NCBI RefSeq assembly: GCF_010686655.1 | Contig: NZ_JAAGVY010000018.1 | Coordinates: 1 to 64,000 of the forward strand | From: Cryomorpha ignava | GTDB taxonomy: Bacteria; Bacteroidota; Bacteroidia; Flavobacteriales_D; Cryomorphaceae | DNA length: 64,000 nt | Direction of reading: 5' to 3' | Part shown: positions 45,915-54,423 of the stretch, in pieces | How the letters are laid out: every line of letters starts with the position of its first letter | How positions within the stretch are numbered: the stretch's first letter is position 1 | Notes under the pieces: generated by a model | The model's input: only the letters and a program-made list of their open reading frames with translations | Database searches by the model: none | What the model was told of the DNA's origin: nothing | Translations under genes and position numbers: made by a program

Positions 45915-46421
45915 CTATTTTTTATTCCGCCTATAAATTTTAAATGTAAATGAATAAGCGTGTTTAGCGTCTATGCCGTGCTCACCAAGAATTTCTTCAT
46001 CCCAATCGCTTTTGTCAAATTCCGGAAAAAAGGCATCGGCATCAAACGCTGTGTGAATTTCAGTGATATACATACGGTCTATCAGGTCTTTTTCCAGAGC
46101 GAGTTTGTATATTTCACCTCCGCCTATTACACAAATTTCTTCTTTATTACGGCAGTGTTCTATGGCTTGTTCAATACTGTTTACCACTTTGCACCCGGGC
46201 GCAGTGTAGTCTTTTTTTCGGGTTATAACGATATTCTCCCTGCCTGGAAGCGGTCGGTATTTTTCGGGAATTGATTCATAGTTTTTACGACCCATAATAA
46301 CCGGTTTCCCACGTGTTTTTTCTTTAAAAAACGCCATATCATCCGGTAGATTCCAAATTAGATCATTGTCTTTCCCAATAGCTTGATTTTCCGCGACAGC
46401 GGCAACAATAGTTACAATCAT
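45915..46421 (-). CDS. folA: Dihydrofolate reductase
   Basis: 168 residues. Motifs: VAAVAENQAIGKDNDLIWNLPDDMAFFKEKT (substrate Asp in LPDDM), PVIMGRKNYESIP (NADPH site), and ICVIGGGEIYKLAL. It reduces dihydrofolate to tetrahydrofolate, which is consumed by thymidylate synthase. It starts 2 bp after the thyA stop, so thyA-folA is one transcript. The C-terminus carries the IHTAFDADAFFPEF strand. Confidence 0.96.
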   Translation of the reverse strand: MIVTIVAAVAENQAIGKDNDLIWNLPDDMAFFKEKTRGKPVIMGRKNYESIPEKYRPLPGRENIVITRKKDYTAPGCKVVNSIEQAIEHCRNKEEICVIGGGEIYKLALEKDLIDRMYITEIHTAFDADAFFPEFDKSDWDEEILGEHGIDAKHAYSFTFKIYRRNKK

Positions 46422-46423
46422 TC

Positions 46424-47218
46424 TTAAACGGCTATTGGTGCTTTAATGGTAGGCAATGGATCGTAATTAACCAATTCAAAATCTTCAAACTTAAAATCGA
46501 AAATATTGGCAACCTTGTGGTTAATTTTCATTTGTGGCAAATGTCTCGGACTTCGCGAAAGCTGTTCTTTGACCTGCTCAAAATGATTGGAGTAAATATG
46601 TGCATCGCCAAAGGAATGTACAAAATCGCCCGGTTTTAAGTTGCAAACCTGGGCTACCATTAGCGTAAGCAGAGCGTAAGAGGCAATATTAAACGGAACA
46701 CCAAGAAAAGTGTCAGCACTGCGTTGATAAAGCTGGCAACTTAATTTTCCATCGGCTACATAAAATTGGAAAAGTGAATGGCAGGGTGGAAGAGCCATAT
46801 CATCTACCAATGCCGGATTCCAGGCAGTTACGATGTGACGGCGGCTGTATGGATTTGATTTGATGTTCTCAATAAGTTTAGAAATCTGGTCGATATGCTC
46901 ACCGTTAGGTGCCGGCCAGCTGCGCCATTGATAGCCATACACGGGGCCAAGATCGCCATTTTCGTCAGCCCAATCATCCCAGATTTTAACACCGTTTTCT
47001 TTTAAATAAGCAATGTTTGTATCGCCTTTCAAAAACCAAAGAAGCTCATGGATGATACTGCGCAAATGGAGTTTTTTGGTAGTAACCATCGGAAAACCTT
47101 CCGAAAGATCAAACCGCATTTGATAACCAAAAACGCTTCTGATTCCGGTTCCGGTTCTATCGGGCTTGTCCACACCATTTTTCATAATGTGGGTGAGCAT
47201 GTTGAGATAAGCTTGCAT
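46424..47218 (-). CDS. thyA: Thymidylate synthase
   Basis: 264 residues, the standard ThyA length. Catalytic Cys in [13 protein letters not shown], conserved [23 protein letters not shown] at the N-terminus, [21 protein letters not shown], and [16 protein letters not shown]. It converts dUMP to dTMP using methylene-tetrahydrofolate, leaving dihydrofolate for FolA, encoded next in the operon. A TATTTTTG box lies upstream at 47235-47242 on this strand. Confidence 0.98.
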   Translation of the reverse strand: MQAYLNMLTHIMKNGVDKPDRTGTGIRSVFGYQMRFDLSEGFPMVTTKKLHLRSIIHELLWFLKGDTNIAYLKENGVKIWDDWADENGDLGPVYGYQWRSWPAPNGEHIDQISKLIENIKSNPYSRRHIVTAWNPALVDDMALPPCHSLFQFYVADGKLSCQLYQRSADTFLGVPFNIASYALLTLMVAQVCNLKPGDFVHSFGDAHIYSNHFEQVKEQLSRSPRHLPQMKINHKVANIFDFKFEDFELVNYDPLPTIKAPIAV

Positions 47219-47234
47219 GAAAATTTAATTTGCC

Positions 47235-47242
47235 CAAAAATA
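47235..47242 (-). promoter_or_regulatory. Putative -7 box (TATTTTTG) of thyA-folA
   Basis: Exact TAnnTTTG match on the minus strand 17 bp before the thyA start codon. Confidence 0.55.
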
Positions 47243-47298
47243 AAGAAAGCAGGCCTCAAGACGAAGCCATGTTAATAAGATTTGACAAGTTGTTTTGA

Positions 47299-47384
47299 GC
47301 TTCAAGCTGCAAGCCGAAAGCTGCAAGACTTGAATTAGCCGCAAGTCACCTTGAAGCCTGAAGCTTACGGCTTAAAGCTTTTTT
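47299..47384. repeat. Intergenic AGCTTCAAGC-type repeats
   Basis: Imperfect tandem and inverted units such as GCTTCAAG (47299-47306), AAGCTGCAAG, CTTGAAGC (47350-47357) and CGGCTTAAAGCTTTTT. Related strings recur at 62146-62180. The last unit ends in a T run. On the minus strand this is downstream of the nucleoside transporter. Confidence 0.65.
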
Positions 47385-47397
47385 AAAATTATTTCTC

Positions 47398-48711
47398 CTA
47401 CACAAGTGATTCCATAAGTGCACTTTCCCTAATTTCTTTTGGCCTGTGTTTGTGTTTAAACAACACCATAAATAAAAGAGCGACAACCAAGGAGTAGCCT
47501 GCAAATGAAAGCCATATTCCTGTCCAGTCTTTGCTTCTATCGGGGTTGGTGAAAAATTCTTCTATCACATATCCACTCACTGCACTTCCCAATATGGCTC
47601 CAAACCCATTGGTCATCATCATAAATAAACCTTGAGCACTTGCTCTAATGCTTGAATCACTTTGTGTTTCTACAAAAAGAGAACCCGAAATATTGAAAAA
47701 ATCAAATGCCATACCGTACACGATGCATGACAATATGATCATCCATAACCCATCGCCGGGGTTGCCATAAGCGAATAAGCCAAACCTCAATACCCAGGCA
47801 AACATACTGAAGAGCATCACCTTTTTAATGCCAAATCTTTTTAGAAAGAATGGAATGGCTAGGATAAATAGTGTTTCAGAAATTTGAGAAATAGACATGA
47901 TGATGGCCGGATATTTCACTGCAATCAAATCCTTGTATTTGTCTACAGAAGCAAAGTCATGTAAAAAGGTATCACCATAAGCATTAGTCAATTGGAGTGC
48001 TGCTCCGAGTAATAATGCAAACATGAAAAAGATCGCCATCTTCTTTTCTTTAAATAGAGAAAAGGCCGAGAGTCCAAGCGCTTCTAATGTGGAAGTAGCT
48101 TTTGCACGATTGAGTAGCGGAGGACATTTGGGCAGTGTAAAAGCATATAATCCCAGTAACAAAGCCGCCCCCGAAGCAATATAAAATTGATTGGCAGAAG
48201 TCTCATAATGCAATAAGCTCACCGTCCAAAGTGCAGCAATAAATCCAATTGTTCCCCACACCCTGATTGGCGGATAATCTATTACCACATCTTTCCCTGC
48301 TTTTTTTAATGCGGAATAAGCTATTGCAATGGACAAAGAAATTGTTGGCATGTAGAAACACATGTTTAATAGCATTACCCAAAAGAGGGTAACGGGATCT
48401 TGAATCAATGGAAGTGAAAAAAGAACTACAGCTCCCAGAATATGTGCAATACCATATAGTTTTTCAGCATTGACCCACTTATCAGCAATAATACCTAAGA
48501 GTGCAGGCATAAATAGCGAAGCAATGCCCATGGTAGAAAAAAGTGCACCAAAGGCAGAACCTGTCCATACCGATACCTTGGTGATCGGGTCTAAAACCGG
48601 ATATAAATTTGGCAATGTTTGAAACCAATAAGCACCAATAGTAATTAGCCAGGAACTCCACACAAAAAATTGTAGAAAGTTCATTATGATAAGACGAAGC
48701 TTAAGACTCAT
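47398..48711 (-). CDS. Nucleoside:H+ symporter family MFS transporter (NupG-like)
   Basis: 437 residues with 12 helices. The N-terminal IIMNFLQFFVWSSWLITIGAYW and MGIASLFMPALLGIIADKWVNAEKLYGI segments are typical of the NHS (nucleoside permease NupG/XapB) family; YGMAFDFFNISGSLFVE and SAQGLFMMMTNGFGAILGS follow. It likely takes up nucleosides with protons. Located upstream of thyA-folA on the same strand but separated by a repeat region. Its own promoter is not clear. Confidence 0.88.
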   Translation of the reverse strand: MSLKLRLIIMNFLQFFVWSSWLITIGAYWFQTLPNLYPVLDPITKVSVWTGSAFGALFSTMGIASLFMPALLGIIADKWVNAEKLYGIAHILGAVVLFSLPLIQDPVTLFWVMLLNMCFYMPTISLSIAIAYSALKKAGKDVVIDYPPIRVWGTIGFIAALWTVSLLHYETSANQFYIASGAALLLGLYAFTLPKCPPLLNRAKATSTLEALGLSAFSLFKEKKMAIFFMFALLLGAALQLTNAYGDTFLHDFASVDKYKDLIAVKYPAIIMSISQISETLFILAIPFFLKRFGIKKVMLFSMFAWVLRFGLFAYGNPGDGLWMIILSCIVYGMAFDFFNISGSLFVETQSDSSIRASAQGLFMMMTNGFGAILGSAVSGYVIEEFFTNPDRSKDWTGIWLSFAGYSLVVALLFMVLFKHKHRPKEIRESALMESLV

Positions 48712-49413
48712 AAGTGATGAAATAGATAGTGGTTTGAAATAAAGTGGATCAAAAAAAAGAGGAAAGATAAACCAATTGAGTTAAGAATAACAAACGTTTT
48801 TTATTCTGATGTTGGAAGATGGATGTTGGAGGTTGGATGGCGTGCTTCCCTTATGGGCTGAGGCGGAAGAATGATGTTGGATGCTGAAAAAAGTTCAGGA
48901 TCACGCAGTTGTTGTAGGTTGGAGCTGCCTATTGGAGCCTATCATCCTTGCCTATATGGCCCTACGGTCATCTAATCTCTACACACATCGTGAATGAAAG
49001 TTAAACTATAAGAATTTCAAACTACCAAACACCTGCTTCTTAACCCCTTCCCGCGCCCCAACCCTAAAGGGAGGTCACCGCTCACCTTATCCAAAATAAG
49101 TAGTTGTCTCATTTTTAAAGCTTTCTAGGCATTCCTAGAATAAGTCTTTTTACGGAACGTTGATGTGTGCGGCGGAAACTCCTTTTAAAGTTGTGGCGCG
49201 CGTAAGCATTGATAAATAGTTGTTTGATGTTTTTAAAAAAAAGATATTTATGTAATTATTCTTGCAATTTCAACCACTATTATACTAACCCAAATTGATT
49301 TAAAGCAAAAAGATGTGTGTAGAGATTAGTACGGTCATGAATCGTTGCACTAAGTTGCCTATTACTCCCTACGGTCATGAGATCGTTGCACTAAGTTGCC
49401 TATTGCAAATTGC
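48712..49413. repeat. Long non-coding gap rich in short repeats, possible MITE remnant
   Basis: No gene seen in 702 bp. ATGTTGGAGGTTGGATGG- and GATGTTGGATGCTG-type strings lie at 48815-48885. An exact 18-bp inverted repeat pairs 48972-48989 with 49312-49329. A 34-bp unit at 49330-49363 is repeated at 49370-49404 with one inserted G; its parts TACGGTCAT and TTGCCTATT occur additional times. The mosaic of inverted and direct repeats suggests remains of a small non-autonomous element. Confidence 0.65.
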
Positions 49414-50007
49414 CTATTTCTTCTTGCGCTTCTTCAATTCGTCGCGCAATTTTGAAGCTTTTTCGTAATCTTCCCTCTCCAAGGCTAATTCTAATTGTTT
49501 TTCTAAGTCGGCAAGAGTGTCAGCTTCACCTGCATCGAGCTCCGATACTTCTTCCATAGAGAAGTTACTGGTCTCATCTTCAGCTCCCTCATCTTCTTCG
49601 TCAATAATTATACCGGCTGATCCCAGAATAAAGTCATGGGTGTAAATGGGTTTTTCACATCTCAGAGCAATTGCAACCGCATCGCTCGAGCGTGCATCAA
49701 TCTCCAGATTTTTAGCTCCTTGCGAACAAATAATCTTCGCAAAAAATATTCCTTCTACCAAATTGTAAATGACTACTTCATGCATTACAATATCAAAACT
49801 ATCGAGAAAGCTCTTAAAAAGATCGTGCGTCAGCGGACGGCTGGGAGTCATCTTTTCCAAGGGAATTGCTATAGCCTGTGCTTCCGCACCACCAATAATA
49901 ATAGGCAGCCTTCTGTTACCACTTTTCTCTTTCAGAATAAGCGCGTAGGCTCCCGTTTGGGTTTGGCTGTAGGAGAGACCGACTACTTTGAGTTCAATTT
50001 TATCCAT
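49414..50007 (-). CDS. Bifunctional nuclease family protein (DUF151) with UVR-like tail
   Basis: 197 residues. The DUF151 domain (residues ~1-135) carries LPIIIGGAEAQAIAIPLEKM and IDARSSDAVAIALRCEKPIY, the conserved nuclease-fold motifs. After an acidic linker (DEEDEGAEDETSNFSMEEV) comes a UVR-like helix pair, LEKQLELALEREDYEKASKLRDELKKR, as in UvrB/McsA. DUF151 members have been reported to cut DNA and RNA; partners of the UVR motif are unknown. No signal peptide. Confidence 0.9.
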   Translation of the reverse strand: MDKIELKVVGLSYSQTQTGAYALILKEKSGNRRLPIIIGGAEAQAIAIPLEKMTPSRPLTHDLFKSFLDSFDIVMHEVVIYNLVEGIFFAKIICSQGAKNLEIDARSSDAVAIALRCEKPIYTHDFILGSAGIIIDEEDEGAEDETSNFSMEEVSELDAGEADTLADLEKQLELALEREDYEKASKLRDELKKRKKK

Positions 50008-50208
50008 TCAGCAGTGTAGAGACTGTTTTCAAATTTATTTTACTAATTTGCAAGTGCAAAGCTAATTTCGATTTATGCCAATTCAAAATATAGGCTTTGC
50101 TTTCTTACGGAATAGCCATTTAAAAATCCAAAATGTTCTTCATTCGTAAAAAAAAGAAGAACAGATATGGATCGAAAATGAAATATCTAAATTAAGGAAA
50201 AAATTTGA

Positions 50209-51177
50209 TTAGTTATTGGCCTTAAATTTTTTCACGGCTGCGGTCAGTCGCGGAAGTACTTCAAAAGCATCTCCAACTACGCCATAATCAGCAGCTTTAA
50301 AGAACGGCGCTTCAGGGTCGGTATTGATTACAACGATAGTTTGACTATTATTCACACCGGCCAAATGCTGGATTGCACCGGATATTCCAGCAGCAATGTA
50401 CAAGTTTGGTCTGATGGCAATACCTGTTTGCCCAACGTGCTCATGGTGGGGGCGCCAATCCATATCGGCTACCGGGCGCGAGCAGGCAGTGGCTGCACCG
50501 AGTGCTTTGGCCAAATCTTCTACAATACCCCAATTTTCCGGCCCCTTCAGGCCACGACCGGCCGAGACAACTAAATCTGCTTCGGGAAGTGGAATTCCGT
50601 CTCCACTATCCATTTTCATTTCTTTTACTTTGATTTTTCCCTCAGCAGCATCTGGAGTAAAACTTTCTACCTGAGCAGTTTCGCCACCTTTTACCGGCTT
50701 AATGCTATTTGGCATTAGCGATATAATCTTGATTTCTGTCTTTATGGCATTTTTTGAAAATGCCTTACCGGAGAAAACACTTTTTGTAACAGTAAAGTTA
50801 TCGCCATCCATCTCGGGAAGTTCTGTAGCACCTGTAACCAAACCTGCTTGCAGGCGGGCAGATAAGCGAGGAGCCAAACTTTTACCCAACGGATCGAAAG
50901 AGAAAATGATCACTTTTGCTCCTTCTTTCTCTACAGCCGCAGCACCCATTGCGGTGAGCTGCTCGTCGTTGTCTTCTTTTATATTTTTATTAACCAATAC
51001 TTTGGTTGCTCCATAATTACCTAAAGCGGCAAGATCAGAGTCAGACACATCACCATAGGTTAAAACCGTAACGGTAGATGAACTTTTATCGGCTATTTGT
51101 TTTCCGTAATACACAGCTTCATAAGCTGCTTTGGCAATTTTGCCTTTTGGGGCATCTGCAAATACGAGTATAGACAT
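50209..51177 (-). CDS. etfA: Electron transfer flavoprotein alpha subunit
   Basis: 322 residues. The C-terminal FAD domain is clear: SAGRGLKGPENWGIVEDLAKALGAA, DMDWRPHHEHVGQTGIAIRPNLYIAAGISGAIQHLAG (in parts), and INTDPEAPFFKAADYGVVGDAFEVLP. With the beta subunit (27-bp gap upstream) it carries electrons from acyl-CoA and other flavin dehydrogenases to ETF:quinone oxidoreductase. The N-terminal half is the Rossmann-like domain. Confidence 0.97.
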   Translation of the reverse strand: MSILVFADAPKGKIAKAAYEAVYYGKQIADKSSSTVTVLTYGDVSDSDLAALGNYGATKVLVNKNIKEDNDEQLTAMGAAAVEKEGAKVIIFSFDPLGKSLAPRLSARLQAGLVTGATELPEMDGDNFTVTKSVFSGKAFSKNAIKTEIKIISLMPNSIKPVKGGETAQVESFTPDAAEGKIKVKEMKMDSGDGIPLPEADLVVSAGRGLKGPENWGIVEDLAKALGAATACSRPVADMDWRPHHEHVGQTGIAIRPNLYIAAGISGAIQHLAGVNNSQTIVVINTDPEAPFFKAADYGVVGDAFEVLPRLTAAVKKFKANN

Positions 51178-51203
51178 ATCTTTAAATTTTCTTTTGCGGG
51201 TTC

Positions 51204-51944
51204 TTAAATTACTTTGGCTTCGTTGTGAAGCAGCTCTACCAATTCGTCCATATTATCAGGATCGATTAGTTTTACCGAACCTTTTTCGGGCGGAAGGGTA
51301 AAGCTTACGGTTTCAGTAAGCGATTTTACTTCTGCAGGCTCAATAACCTCAAGCTGTTTGGTGCGGGCAGCCATAATACCACGCATATTTGGAATGCGTT
51401 GTTCTGCCATTCCTTTGGCGCAGCTAACTACCATTGGCAGCGGTCCTTCCACTACTTCAACTCCACCTTGAATATCGCGTTCAAGCGTTGCTGTTTGTCC
51501 TTCTACCTCAAGCTTGCTGGCTATAGAAACGTAAGGCTGACCAAGTAATTCGGCTATCATTCCACCTACCTGTGCCCCATTGTAATTAATGGTTTCCTTT
51601 CCGGTTAGGATAAGGTCAAACCCTTTGTCTTTAGCATATTCGGCGATTTGTTTTGCTGTAAAGTAGGCATCTCCGGCATCGGCGTTTACACGTACTGCGC
51701 CGTCTGCTCCAATGGCGAGTGCCTTGCGAATAATCGGATCGTGATCAGCACCGCCAACAGTAATGGTTGTTACAGTTCCGCCGGCTTTTTCTTTAAGCTC
51801 AAGTCCGCGCACAAGCGCGTACCACTCATCATAAGGATTAACAATAAATTGAACTTTATCTTCATTAAACTTTGTGTTATTGTCAGTAAAGCTAATTTTG
51901 GTTGTGGTATCCGGGGCTTTGCTGATACATACTAGTATTTTCAT
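51204..51944 (-). CDS. etfB: Electron transfer flavoprotein beta subunit
   Basis: 246 residues from the ATG at 51944 (MKILVCISKAPDTTTKISF); the frame extends upstream to 52049 but that lies before the promoter box and the family N-terminus. The AMP-binding signature V-R-V-N-A-D-A-G-D and the recognition loop SCAKGMAEQRIPNMRGIMAARTKQ match ETF-beta. First gene of etfBA. Confidence 0.97.
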   Translation of the reverse strand: MKILVCISKAPDTTTKISFTDNNTKFNEDKVQFIVNPYDEWYALVRGLELKEKAGGTVTTITVGGADHDPIIRKALAIGADGAVRVNADAGDAYFTAKQIAEYAKDKGFDLILTGKETINYNGAQVGGMIAELLGQPYVSIASKLEVEGQTATLERDIQGGVEVVEGPLPMVVSCAKGMAEQRIPNMRGIMAARTKQLEVIEPAEVKSLTETVSFTLPPEKGSVKLIDPDNMDELVELLHNEAKVI

Positions 51945-51979
51945 GGTATATATTTTTTGTCGGAGTTCATTTAAGAGCA

Positions 51980-51987
51980 CAAAAGTA
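51980..51987 (-). promoter_or_regulatory. Putative -7 box (TACTTTTG) of etfBA
   Basis: Exact TAnnTTTG match on the minus strand, 36 bp before the etfB start codon. It supports starting etfB at 51944. Confidence 0.55.
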
Positions 51988-52174
51988 AGATTTATGCGGT
52001 GAACTCTTGCTATGAAGTTTTTTGTATTTCTACAAAGGTATGCATGCATAACAAATTAGCAAGGTGAATGTTGCATTTGATTGAATTAGGAGATGTTAAA
52101 ATAAGGCTTGCCAATGTTGTCTGAAACTAAACCAATCAGAATATACGGGATTCTGATTTTAGCTAAAAATGATG

Positions 52175-52182
52175 TAACTTTG
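52175..52182 (+). promoter_or_regulatory. Putative -7 box (TAACTTTG) of the toxin-antitoxin operon
   Basis: Exact TAnnTTTG match 18 bp before the antitoxin start codon. No clear operator palindrome seen. Confidence 0.5.
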
Positions 52183-52199
52183 ATTAAAGATCAATTTAA

Positions 52200-52442
52200 A
52201 TGGATATTCAATCAAGGAAAATAGTATTTATTCAAGAGTTTTTAAAAGTAAATGATGAGGAAGTAATTTCTCTTCTTGAAAAAATATTGGGCAGTATTAA
52301 TAAACATCCATCAGAGGATGACTTCACCCCCATGTCAGTTCAGGAATTCCACGATAGAATTGACAAATCGATGAAGGATTCTTCAGAAGGACGTTTAATA
52401 AAAGCAAGTGATCTTAAGGAAAGAATCAAAAAATGGACTTAG
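52200..52442 (+). CDS. Putative type II antitoxin
   Basis: 80 residues. The first part looks helical (SRKIVFIQEFLKVNDEEVISLLEKIL). The C-terminal part, MSVQEFHDRIDKSMKDSSEGRLIKASDLKERIKKW, follows the pattern of Bacteroidota RelB-like antitoxin tails that wrap a RelE/ParE toxin. It overlaps the toxin gene by 10 bp, as antitoxins often do. No DNA-binding fold is obvious. It may repress its own promoter. Confidence 0.78.
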   Translation: MDIQSRKIVFIQEFLKVNDEEVISLLEKILGSINKHPSEDDFTPMSVQEFHDRIDKSMKDSSEGRLIKASDLKERIKKWT

Positions 52443-52753
52443 AATTATTTTGGACGGAATTTGCAGAAAGTGAGCTTCAAAGAATTTTCAAGTACTATAA
52501 TGATATAGCAAGTTATCGTGTTGCCTATAAGATTGTTAATGAGATATTAGATGAACCAGAGATATTAAAAACACACCCGGAAATAGGTCAATTAGAAGAA
52601 CTACTTGCGGGTAAAGTGGAAGGATTTAGATACTTAGTGTACCGAAACCATCATAAAATTATCTATTGGGTTAATTCGGAAGAAAATAGAATTGAGATTG
52701 TTGATGTTTTTGATGTTCGGCAATATCCTGAAAAAATCAAGAGGACTATTTAG
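52433..52753 (+). CDS. RelE/ParE superfamily toxin
   Basis: 106 residues: DLELFWTEFAESELQRIFKYYNDIAS at the N-terminus, GKVEGFRYLVYRNHHKIIYWV in the middle and IVDVFDVRQYPEKI at the end, the strand pattern of ParE/RelE toxins (conserved R-Y-L-V-Y-R-x-H-H-K-I). RelE members cleave mRNA at the ribosome and ParE members inhibit gyrase; the sequence alone does not decide. Starts inside the antitoxin gene. The pair lies alone between etfBA and the PDH locus, typical of a mobile accessory module. Confidence 0.87.
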   Translation: MDLELFWTEFAESELQRIFKYYNDIASYRVAYKIVNEILDEPEILKTHPEIGQLEELLAGKVEGFRYLVYRNHHKIIYWVNSEENRIEIVDVFDVRQYPEKIKRTI

Positions 52754-53099
52754 GGATCAGTATCAATTAAACTTCTAAACTCTTTATAAAATCATCCGAT
52801 TCTTCTCTCTTAAACTCATTTGGAATGCATACTCAATGATATAAATTTAAGGCTTGATAATTAATGCATTATAGTGAAAACATTTTTAAATTAAGGAACA
52901 CCATTAAAAACAACCAACCAAATTCAGTTTTATTAAAATACGAAAGAGAAAAGGGAGAAGGAATGAAACAACATGTATTCCTGCTCTCAATAATATTACT
53001 GCCACTAATATGCTCAATCCGGTAAGAAAGCATTCAGCAGGAATCAATAATCATTGGCTAATGCATAAAACATTAATCCGGTTAATAGAATATAATTTC
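52754..53099. other. Intergenic between toxin gene and pdhB, with a signal-peptide relic
   Basis: No full gene seen. A 20-codon ORF at 52963-53025, preceded by a strong AGGGAGAAGGA site, encodes only a lipoprotein-like signal (MKQHVFLLSIILLPLICSIR) and stops; it looks like a truncated gene start. Confidence 0.6.
52963..53025 (+). pseudogene. Truncated signal-peptide ORF (20 codons)
   Basis: An ATG with a good upstream purine-rich site opens a hydrophobic leader (VFLLSIILLPLIC) with a lipobox-like LPLIC and then a stop codon after SIR. There is no continuation in any frame before pdhB at 53128. Probably the 5' end of a lost lipoprotein gene; a functional leader peptide is a weaker alternative. 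Confidence 0.4.
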
Positions 53100-53107
53100 T
53101 AATTTTG
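53100..53107 (+). promoter_or_regulatory. Putative -7 box (TAATTTTG) of pdhB
   Basis: Exact TAnnTTTG match 21 bp before the pdhB start codon. Confidence 0.55.
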
Positions 53108-53127
53108 CTCCCACTCAAAAAGAAATC

Positions 53128-54111
53128 ATGAGAGAAATACAATTCAGAGAAGCGGTTAACGAAGCCATGAGCGAAGAAATGCGCAATGACGACCGCGTGT
53201 TTTTGATGGGCGAAGAAGTCGCTGAATACAATGGTGCCTACAAAGCGAGTAAAGGTATGCTCGATGAGTTTGGCCCAAAACGCGTTATCGATACCCCAAT
53301 TAGTGAACTCGGTTTTACAGGTATTGGCGTAGGTGCTGCAATGAACGGCCTTAGACCAATAATAGAATTTATGACCTGGAACTTCGCTGTTCTTGCCGCT
53401 GATCAAATTATTAATTCGGCTGCAAAAATGCTGCAAATGAGCGGTGGCCAATTTAATGTGCCTATTGTTTTTCGTGGTCCAAACGGCCCTGCCGGACAAC
53501 TTGCTGCCACGCACTCATCAAGCTTTGAGGCTATGTACGCGCATATTCCAGGACTTAAAGTAGCTACTCCATTTACCCCATACGATGCCAAAGGCTTGCT
53601 AAAGGCGGCCATTCGCGATAACGATCCCGTTCTTATTATGGAATCTGAAAAAATGTATGGCGATAAAGGCGAAGTTCCTGAAGGAGAATACATCATTCCA
53701 CTCGGTGTAGCCGAAGTGATGAAGAAAGGAAAGGACGTTACAATTGTTGGTTACGGAAAAATTCTGAAAGTAGCTTTAGAAGCTGCCGAAGTGCTTAAAA
53801 ACGAAGGAATAGAAGTAGAGATTATCAATCTGCGCACCATTCGTCCGCTTGATATCGACACGATTATTCAAAGCGTAAAGAAAACCAATAGATTGGTAAT
53901 CTTAGATGAAGATGTACCATTCGCAGGTGTTTCTGCAGAGATATCTCACCGTGTACAACGTCTTGCTTTTGATTATCTGGATGCACCTGTTCACCGAATT
54001 ACTTTGGCTGATACACCTTTTGCTTTTGCGATTCCACTTATTGAAGAGGCACTCCCAAATGTGAAGCGTACTGTAAAAGCGGTTAAAGAAGTGATGTACA
54101 TAGCAAAATAA
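53128..54111 (+). CDS. pdhB: Pyruvate dehydrogenase E1 component, beta subunit
   Basis: 327 residues. Transketolase-like pyrimidine-binding domain (MREIQFREAVNEAMSEEMRND; EYNGAYKASKGMLDEFGPKRVIDTPI) with the conserved Glu in LMGEEVAEY. The central VFRGPNGPAGQLAATHSSSFEAMY matches the E1-beta signature, and the C-terminal domain has RLVILDEDVPFAGVSAEISHR. It forms the alpha2beta2 E1 with PdhA, whose gene is separated from it by hppA. Other 2-oxo-acid E1-beta assignments are possible but the linked pdhA/pdhC favour pyruvate. Confidence 0.93.
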   Translation: MREIQFREAVNEAMSEEMRNDDRVFLMGEEVAEYNGAYKASKGMLDEFGPKRVIDTPISELGFTGIGVGAAMNGLRPIIEFMTWNFAVLAADQIINSAAKMLQMSGGQFNVPIVFRGPNGPAGQLAATHSSSFEAMYAHIPGLKVATPFTPYDAKGLLKAAIRDNDPVLIMESEKMYGDKGEVPEGEYIIPLGVAEVMKKGKDVTIVGYGKILKVALEAAEVLKNEGIEVEIINLRTIRPLDIDTIIQSVKKTNRLVILDEDVPFAGVSAEISHRVQRLAFDYLDAPVHRITLADTPFAFAIPLIEEALPNVKRTVKAVKEVMYIAK

Positions 54112-54423
54112 AAATTTTTCAACTAATTTAAGTCTTTAGTCAGCTCTTTCGCGGATGCCTTTTTTTACTAAAACGATCTGTAAGTAAAGCATTAAAATTT
54201 AACTAGATTCTGTCTTTAAAATTAAGTGACTGGATCAAGAAGTTCAATAGCAAGGCGCACGTAGGGTTGAAAATCAAGGAGTTGACCCTTGTCAATGACT
54301 GTTTTCAAGACAAGTGCAACGCCGATAGTGGACTTTTTGGACAGGCACTAACTTATATTTGCAACCTATCTCATCTATTCCTATTTTTGCGCTCCTTTAA
54401 AATGGGTAATTAACAAAACTATT
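54112..54423. promoter_or_regulatory. Intergenic pdhB-hppA with putative hppA promoter
   Basis: No gene seen. A TATATTTG -7 box lies at 54354-54361, 62 bp before the hppA start, with TTTG at 54336-54339 upstream (a shorter than usual 14-bp spacer). At 54270-54300 there is an imperfect inverted repeat, AAGGAGTTGACCCTTG. Confidence 0.5.

Noticed and set aside
52859-53127. Extended antisense ORF from pdhB into the gap (53044-53514)
   Set aside because: Its first two thirds mirror pdhB codons; no support for a gene.
54270-54300. Possible insertion-sequence end between pdhB and hppA
   Set aside because: Only one imperfect inverted repeat, with no paired end, target duplication or transposase remnant.
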